Positions 32,301 through 40,576 of a stretch of DNA of 64,000 nucleotides are shown piece after piece. The stretch comes from Symbiodinium microadriaticum (Eukaryota; Sar; Dinophyceae; Suessiales; Symbiodiniaceae). The translations under genes and the position numbers were made by a program. The stretch is from assembly GCA_001939145.1 (NCBI GenBank), contig LSRX01000328.1, positions 1 to 64,000 of the forward strand, written 5' to 3'. The notes beneath the pieces are model-generated. The model worked only from the letters and a program-made list of their open reading frames with translations, was not told the DNA's origin and did no database searches. The stretch's first letter is position 1. Every line of letters begins with the position of its first letter.

Positions 32301-35300
32301 CTCCAGGGAGACACGCTAGTCTGTGGGGTTGGGCACTCCAGGGAGTTTTACGAAGTCTCACGGTAGTCTGTGGGATTGGGCACTCCAGGGAGTCTCACGG
32401 TAGTCTGTGTGGTTGGGCACTCCAGGGAGTCTCACGGTAGTCTGTGGGGTTGGCCATTCTGAACACAGTCCCGGTAATCGGCATGGACATATGTTTGAAT
32501 GGACCTGATGGTTATCTTTGCCTACTAGGGGGTAAGCATTTCGGAGTTGGGCTTGGTATGGATCGAAACATCAATTCTCCTAGGCTCTGTAAGGTTTAGG
32601 ATACACAGGCTTGAAGTTTAGGCTTTACTTAAGGGTTTCAGCTTTTTATAGTTTCGGAGTTCAGGATGTAAGTCTAGGGTCCAGGCTTCTATGACTTAGG
32701 GGGCCTTGATCTTGAGGTTTCCGGGCCTGCTGGGCCTTGATCTTCAGGTTTGGCCTGCTGGGCCTTGGTCTTCAGGATCTCGGGTCTGCCTGCTCTTGTC
32801 TCCATCCTATCAAGGTTTCCAGGATCGCTTGCTGCAAGACCCTGTTGCAACTCAGCTGGACCAGTAGGGGGGGCCAAGCAACATGTCTTTGGAACATAAA
32901 TTCTTAAACAAACCCAAGCCTTCGAAGCAGTGAGCAGCCTGCTTTCAACGCCTGAACGCTACTCAGGCGCAAAGCCCTGAATTTGCCCGACAGACACCAA
33001 GCAACATGTCTTTGGAACATAAATTCTTAAACAAACCCAAGCCTTCGAAGCAGTGAGCAGCCTGTTTTCAACGCCTGAACGCTACTCAGGCCCAAAGCCC
33101 TAAATTTGCCCGACACACACAGAGACATAACAAACATCAGGAAAATGGCGAAACCGCGGAAACGGCCCGACTCGTCTCCTGTGCCGCATCTACGGCGTAC
33201 TGCCGCGGTCGTGACACAGACTGCAGCCGTCTTCCTGAAGGCTTGCTTACGGGAGACGTTTCCCGACTTTGAGGGTTCGGGTCATAACCGTCCTAAGGTT
33301 TCGGCGTTGAAGAAACGCACGTGCCATCCGGTGTGTTGTGCTTTAAGAGGTGAAGTTGCCTTTCCTGCCTATGGAGAAGACAAGCCTGAGATCTTGCCTA
33401 GCATGTTGCTGGGTTTTATATGTGTGAAGGTAGCACCAACTCTGGCGGGTCGTACACTGAAAGGGTCCATGCTCTATCCGCAGCCGTCGGCGCAGTCTGC
33501 CTTCGGCAGGTCCTTCCGCCAGGCCGTCCTTGCAGCGACAGTGCTTTCAGGAACCTGAACGCGCGTCTAGTGGCAGCCGAACTTCCCGTCTTCCGTTCTG
33601 CCAAGGCCGTGCGGTCGTACAGAAAACAGCTGCGCCTGCGGCAAGGATGGCCGCAGCAACAACAGCGCCAGCAGCAGCTGCAGCAGTCTGCGAAGAAGAC
33701 GCGCAAGGAGAACTCGCAGGTGGCTTTCTTACGCCTGATGTGCAGGCCGCCAGGCCAGTGACCTCCAGCCTCTGCTGCTCCCTGCCAGGTTGGCGCGGGG
33801 CTGCTGTCCAGGATGGTGGGTCTGCAAACTGGCAGAGCGACCATCTTGCACGTCTGCGCCTTGCACGTCGCCAGCTATATGGTTCGACGGTGGCTTCTTT
33901 CGGAAGGGGTGCTCGAGCTGGGCGTCGTTGACGACATTCGGATCGGCAAAGGTTCCCGCCAGAGTTTCCATGTTCCCAAGTGCTATGGTCTAGCTCGTCG
34001 CTGCAGCACATGGTCTATCTTCGTGATTTCAGCACTGCTTCACTGCTGCTGCGCAGGTTCCAAGACATCGCTTCGCACGAGCACTTTCGTGAAGTGGCTG
34101 ATGTTTTCCACGCCGCCTCTGTCCTTAGCAAGCGACGAAGACGCCAACAAGGCAGAGGACTGGCGCAGGAAGTACAACCACCTGCTGAGACGATCTGCCG
34201 CCTGGCGAGCAGGGTTTTTTGATTCGGCCCCTGCTTCGCCCGCTCCTGGCCCCCGTGCCTCTTCTAGGTCAGCGTGGAGCAATTGTTCCAGCTCCTGCAG
34301 TTGCAACCGTTGGAACTTATGCGACAGGACTGGCTGCGACAGGTGTCGCCGGAGCGCCTGTTCACGAAGCGGTGAGCAAGGTCTGGCCGACACATGTTTG
34401 TGTCAACGGACAGCGCCTCTGTGGATGCATCAGAAATCCCGCGCTTAGAGGATATCCGCTTCCAGACATAGACGCTGAGAGGCATAGTCTACCAGGTGGA
34501 GTGATCTGACCTTCAACCAAGGCGCTACGACACGCCGGAGATCTGTGTCCGCATGACGCAGCGCAGTGTTTGCAAGACCATGCAAGTTCTGCGTGCTGCA
34601 GCAAGCGGTCAGATTCGGGGATGTCGTCGTCTCCACCGCAAGGCCATCATAATTGCTTCAGACGGTCAGTCCTTTTTCCTGGCCTCGGCCAGGCCTGGAG
34701 CTGGGTCGCTGGCGGCGCAGGCGTCGCTGCCGTGTGGCCTGGTTTGCAGGTTTCAGGTGTAACACACCCGGCAAGGCGGTTCCTGCTGTCTCTGGCTTGG
34801 CGTCACTCGTGAAGTCTGAACCATGCACGTGGTCATACATTCTTGCATCACAGTGTCTTTTGCACCGACATTCAGGAGCAGATGCCGGAAGTCTTTAGCA
34901 ACCATCTCTGCAGGCGCTTCTGCTCTACATCGGCTGTACTTGTTTTGAAGCTAGGATAAGATAACATGATAAAATATAAGGGGCTTTTGTAATTTCGGGT
35001 CTTAGGCTGCGGCTCGAGTCGCAGAGTTGGGGTTTCGGGTTTCTGGCGCAGGTTGTTGCGGCCGGATATGTAGCAGCAATCTGCACATGCAGGGCTTCAC
35101 GAAGCACGGGGCTGCACCTTCTCGGGATCTTTGGTCGATTGGGCGTCGGCTTCTAACCTTGCCCTTGATGGCAGGCCAGCTCCAGGACGGCCTGCAGCTG
35201 TGCTATGACCCTGGGTGCTTTCACACCTCCACGGGCAGCCCCTCCTGGGCATGTAATATACACCCTGCATCGGGGTGGCTCCGCAAGCATTGCAAATGGA

Positions 35301-38300
35301 CTATTTCCCACTGCGTTCCAACTCATCATATGCATTCCGTATTTGGAGCCTTGCAAGCCGTACCTTCAACCTTCAAGACCGAGAACCTAACAAAACACAC
35401 AAAGTAACCTTCGAGACCGAACACCCAAAAAACACCCAAACTCAACCCGTCTGGGGTCGAAACCTTTGCTTCGAAGAAGTTTTCATGCCAGCCTGGAGCC
35501 ACCCTGCTTAGAGTCGCGAGCCAGAAGACGGCGTCAGCGCAAGTCAGGAACGAATTGGGGCCGAGCTTGGTAACCCTAAACCCTCAAGCCCTAAACCCTC
35601 AAAACCCCTGAATATCTTTTTCTCGTTGCGTATAGCAGCGAAGTTGACGTTGTGAGGGTATTTGGTGTCGTCTTTTGGGGGGTTCCAGGTTTCATGTTTC
35701 TTCGGAGACGATCGCCTGAATTCAAGCCTAAAGTCCACCTGTACAACTCCCCGGGCGTCATGTAAATTTACAGGACGCCCGCGAATGTCTGGGCGGTTCT
35801 CTCCTGACTCTTGCCCGCTCTCTTTCCCGACTCCTGCCCTGCAAGTTCCCGACTCCTGCTGCCTTGCTTCCCGACTTCTGCCGGCATGTTTCTGACTTTG
35901 GTTCCCTGACTCTTCCAACACCCGCATGTCATGCGCCAGAGGTTCGTCCGCAAAGCAGACGTTCTCAAGAGCCTCACGAGCAAGAAGCGAAGGGGAACGA
36001 AGAGGAAGCACTTTTGCGTCAGGTTACGTGGGGCTGTGTACCTTAAACTCTCAGCCCTAAGCCTTAAACCCATAAACCTTTGCTTGGTTCGTCTCAGAAC
36101 AGGAGCCCTAAACCCTAACGCTTCCACCAAACACTCGAACAAATCAGCTGGACCAATCGCGCGGTAGCATGGTGTTTCTTGTTTTTTTTCGCGCACCGAA
36201 GGCCCAAAATTAGCTTCTATACTGCTGCGGTTACATGGGGATTCATGCCTTTGGGACGCTTGTTTTGTGGATCGTCTCGTGCCGCAAGTACGCGGTTCCC
36301 CTTGCGGGATTGTACAAAGCCTGACTTTCGACCTGACTTATCTGACCCGCGGTTACATGGGGTTAGGCCTTCAATCCAACATAAGGCCCGACTTTCACTG
36401 GAAGCTGTACCTGCCATATACGTAGACAGCCAGCGACACTTAGAGCTGAGGAGTTCAAGGTCAAGTTCGACAAGAGCCGGCTCTTCGAGCTCTACGAGGA
36501 CAGCCTCCTGGGCTTGAAGGAGCTGACCGAGCATCAGAAGGTGGAGCGGGAACATTCGGGTTGTATAGACAGCTAATTAGTAAGCACCCTTGCTTTATTG
36601 AGATGATCATGAAAAGCAAGGTTGTTAATCTCCGCGCAGTCATGCCTTGTTAAAACGGGTTCGTGAAACAGGGGACTGCATCGGGGTTGAATCTCCATTT
36701 CGTAACCTTAAAGAGGGAACCAGTAGCTATCAGTTTGCAAACAACTGTGAGTCGCGATCCAGGTGAAGCTGAAAGAGATGGAGGGCCTCGACAACGTTCA
36801 TCTCTCTGCCCCAGCGGGTGCGGGAAAGACCTTCGTTGCGGTGCAGCACGTGCTCGAGCATCTCAACACCCATCCCTCAGCCCGGCTGCTCTATGTCGCT
36901 CCCTCCGACAGTCTCGGCCTCCACTTCATTCGCTGGCTCTCCATGCGACTTGCATCACGAGCTTCGGCACAAAAACAATAGCAACGGAGGGTTCCTCAAT
37001 GTGAAGGTTTTTGTTGAGCCGTGGAAGACAGCCCAGGAAAGAATCACAGCGAGCCAGAGCTAGTGCAAAGCAGGATCCAGCAGATGCTTTCCAGGATCAC
37101 TCTGTTGCACAGGCCCTACAAACACTTCCAGCTGCCCTCTTTGGAGGGTGATCGCATACTCCGATGTGTGGCCGGACCCGACGCAGAAAAGTGTGACATG
37201 GTGGTCTACGATGAAAGCCACCACATCTTCTCTCTTCCGCCTGAAGTCGCTTGGCCGTCCGCAGAATTACCCTTGTTGTTTTGGCATGCTCTTACGATTT
37301 CATGCTGCTCTGCAAGATTGTGCCGCTAAACTCATGAACTGCCATCGGGAATGCGTGCCACACTTAGGAGATGAGCTCGACGCTGCTCCCAAGCCTATCG
37401 GCAGAGCGCCGACTTCTCTTGTCAGATGAGTCGCAGTCCGCTTCGGTGAGCCCGACCTTGGGACTGTCAAGAGCCCGAGGCCCTCAACCCTAAACCCCTA
37501 AGCCCCTAGCCCTGCACCTTAAACCCGAAACCCTAAACCCTAAACCCTAGACCCTAAAATCCCGATGTGCAAACAGCAACCAACGGTAGCCTTTGGGCAT
37601 TTGAGCAGTGGCGAAGATCTAAACCTTAAGTCGTATTGGGAGAGAACGTTGAAAAGTGCGGAGATGCCGCCCATGATCCATGGCCCTACATGTCTCAAGC
37701 TTAGGGCCATGACTTGTCGCAGGAAGGGCGGTCCCATGCCTGATATTTTCTGGGCTTTCTGTAGCCAAGGACCTATCCCGACATGGCCAGGGTGAAACTA
37801 TCCGAGGTGGTCCGCAACACTAAACGTGTAGTGGCAGCTGCAGCCACGTTTCCTGTCTTGCGGGGGGGGGGGGGCTCTTCGTAAAAGTGCCAAACCTAAA
37901 TCAAGTAGTGCACGTTGTTCCCTAAACCCTAAACTCCCTAAACCCCAAACTGGCCCCTGTCAGTTTCTGCACCTAAGGTTTCAGCTGAACACGCAGCAAG
38001 CAGACGCTGTGAGCTCTTTGGGCTCCGACGGACCGCCCCTGAAGACCTTCCTGTTCGACCAAGCAGCTCGGCTCTGCTCGGTGCTTGGGTCCGCATAGTG
38101 TCATCGTAGTCATATCATGCGTAACTAGCATTACAGCATGAGTTAGTCTCCCAATATTCTCGTATTTTGTCGTACTGTCGTATTATTAGCGTTATTCTAG
38201 GAGTATTACAGCACTACTATAGTAGTGTGGTCGTATGCTTCAAGTAGAAAGCTCAGTCATGACGCGTGTGGTGCAGGGTTAGAGGGTTTCGATGCAGCGA

Positions 38301-40541
38301 GCGAGGTCGGAGAGGACCTGCCGAAGGCGTATGCAGAGCATATCATCAAAGCACTCTGGCATGTGATAAAGACTCTCGGCTTTCCAATCCTAAACCATAA
38401 CCCTAAACCCTAAACTCTAAAGTAAACCCTAAACTCTACACCCTGAACACTGAAACCTCAACTCTAAAGCCTAAACCTTCTTGGGCTCTGCTCTCCAGGA
38501 CATTCCCTGATATCAGCTTGCATGAGCGTGTCGCCTTGCTCGTTCCAGACTCCGATATCTGCAGGAAGATCAAGCAGATCTTGCAGAAGCATTTGCAACT
38601 GGGCTGCGTTAAGGAATCATCGCCTAAAATTCCTGAGCGTGTGGATGAAGGGTTGTTGAAGTCGCGTGGGTTCATTCAGGGCCTGGTTCTTTGCAACAGA
38701 CACCACTGGCATTGTCCCTAAACTGCGAAACTAGACTGAGTGCAATGCATTGGTTTTGGCGATGACATGCGGCACTTAAACAAAACCCTACCCGGCCCGA
38801 ACCGCTGAACCGAACCCCAAATTCAAGGTGCTTCGATCGCACCCTTCCGATACCCTAAACCCCAAACCCTAAACCGAAACCGTGAACTCTACAACTCTGC
38901 AAAACCCTAAACCCTAAAAACAGCCCTAAGCAATACAGACCCTGAGCCCTGAAAGCCAGAAGCCCCAAAGATCCTGATTCGCGGGACGTTCGTGCGAGCG
39001 AAAGTCCATTGCACTTTTTCCTTGGTAGTACCAGGGAGACCCCTTAAAGGGGACCCTTCTGAACCCTACTTCTGGCTCTCTTAAACGGGACCTTATTGAG
39101 GGGGTCTATATCCCCAAGGGCCCCCCTAATCCTAACTCCCACTTTCAAAAATATATTTTAAACCACACACCCAAAAGACCGTAAAAACCCTACACCCTAA
39201 AGACCCAAAAAACCTTAAACCCTAAACACCCTATAAACTCTAAACCCAAAAGACCCCTAACCCCTACGGCTCCCAGGAGCCGGGAGTTCCCTCATCGCTC
39301 CCTGCGCCTGGTGAGCTTCGAGGAGTCCCTCAGCTACTTGCCGGAGCGCCTGCTCGGCTGCAGCAAGCAGGCGGGGTTTAGGGTTTAGGATATTGGAGTT
39401 TCGGGGTTTAGGGTTTAAAGTTTAGGGGTTTAAGGTTTAGGGTTGGGACGGCTTGAAGAGCATCAGCAGTCGAAGCTTTATGATGTACGAGTAGTTCAGT
39501 GACTCAGTGACTTGACTTTGGGGTTTAGCCTTCGGGAGTTTGGATGTTTCAGGCTTCAGGAGTAGTTGCCAAGTGACTTTGGGGTTTTTGTTCAGGGTTC
39601 GGGCCTTCGGGGTTGTTTATGCTAAGGGTCAGGATGTGGGGATGAGGCTTTAGAGGTAGTTGGAGAGTGGCCCAGGCTTTGAGGTGTGGAGTTCGGTTTC
39701 AGTGCAGGCAAAGCAGGAGAAGATCGTTCTCGACACCGTGGATAATGCGGAGGGCTTGGAGCAGCTTGTGGTCGTTTGTGTTGGGCTGGATGCTCCTATT
39801 CGGCGCCACGTGGAAGACTTACAGACACGCTCACGGCTCTATAGAGGCTTAACGAGATCACAGCTCTTGGCCATCGTGGTCAATGAAAGGGTGCAGGGCG
39901 GTTGGCTAGAGTTCTTAGGCATGGTGACGTTCTCTGAGTCCTCTGATGAAGCGGTTGCAGAGAAGGAGTCTGTCCAGAGAATCCAAAAGGCCGCTGCCAA
40001 AGTGCATGAAGAGGCCTTGCAGACCGTGGTGGAGAGCGCCGCGGAGGCTCATGGTGCGCCTGCGGGTGCGAGTGCAGTCGCAGGCGCATCCCAAACAGTT
40101 GGCGATGACCAAGCTTTCGTGAAGAGTGCTCAGCCGGACGATAGCACACAGCAGATGCACGAGACCTCGACAGCCTTTGGGGTTGCATTCAGCAGCGAAC
40201 GAGAGCCTTTTTTGGGTACAGGTTCCCTAAGAGGCACCCGGCCAACAAATGGAACTGTGGTGGTGAGTTATTGGCATTGGCAGGGTTGCACTTAGATCCC
40301 ACGTCTGCGCCGTCTGTGCTTATGGTGATGTCTAGTCAGAAATCCGGCATGGCAGCCCAGGTCTGGGATACCAGTGGCAACACCATGTCCAAGCCGACGA
40401 GCTTGCTTTTCAACCCCTTCTTCTCGACAGATGAGGCGGGCCCGTGCACCCTTCGCCCCACGGATCCACTTCTCTGTCTCTCTGTCTCTCCCTCTCTCTT
40501 TGTCTCTCTCTCTCTCTCTCCCTCTCCCTCGCTCTCTCTGG

Positions 40542-40576
<35 letters not shown>

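Larger units (their letters stand above)
26861..36407 (+). mobile_element. 9,547-bp DNA transposon inserted in copy B (Mutator-like candidate)
   Basis: Copy A reads CAGAAGATACCTGCCATATA at 7694-7713. Copy B reads GAGAAGATAC at 26851-26860 and TACCTGCCATATA at 36408-36420, with 9,547 bp between them, so TAC is duplicated. The ends carry inverted repeats: TGTGGAAGTCGGCCCTTGTT at 26868 and, reversed, AGTGAAAGTCGGGCCTTATG at the right end. The interior holds subterminal inverted repeats, palindromes and a decayed transposase. TTTAGGG repeats are nearly absent inside, unlike the surroundings. Mutator-like elements usually have 8-11 bp target duplications, so the 3-bp duplication leaves the superfamily open (CACTA or Harbinger types use 3 bp). 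Confidence 0.75.
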
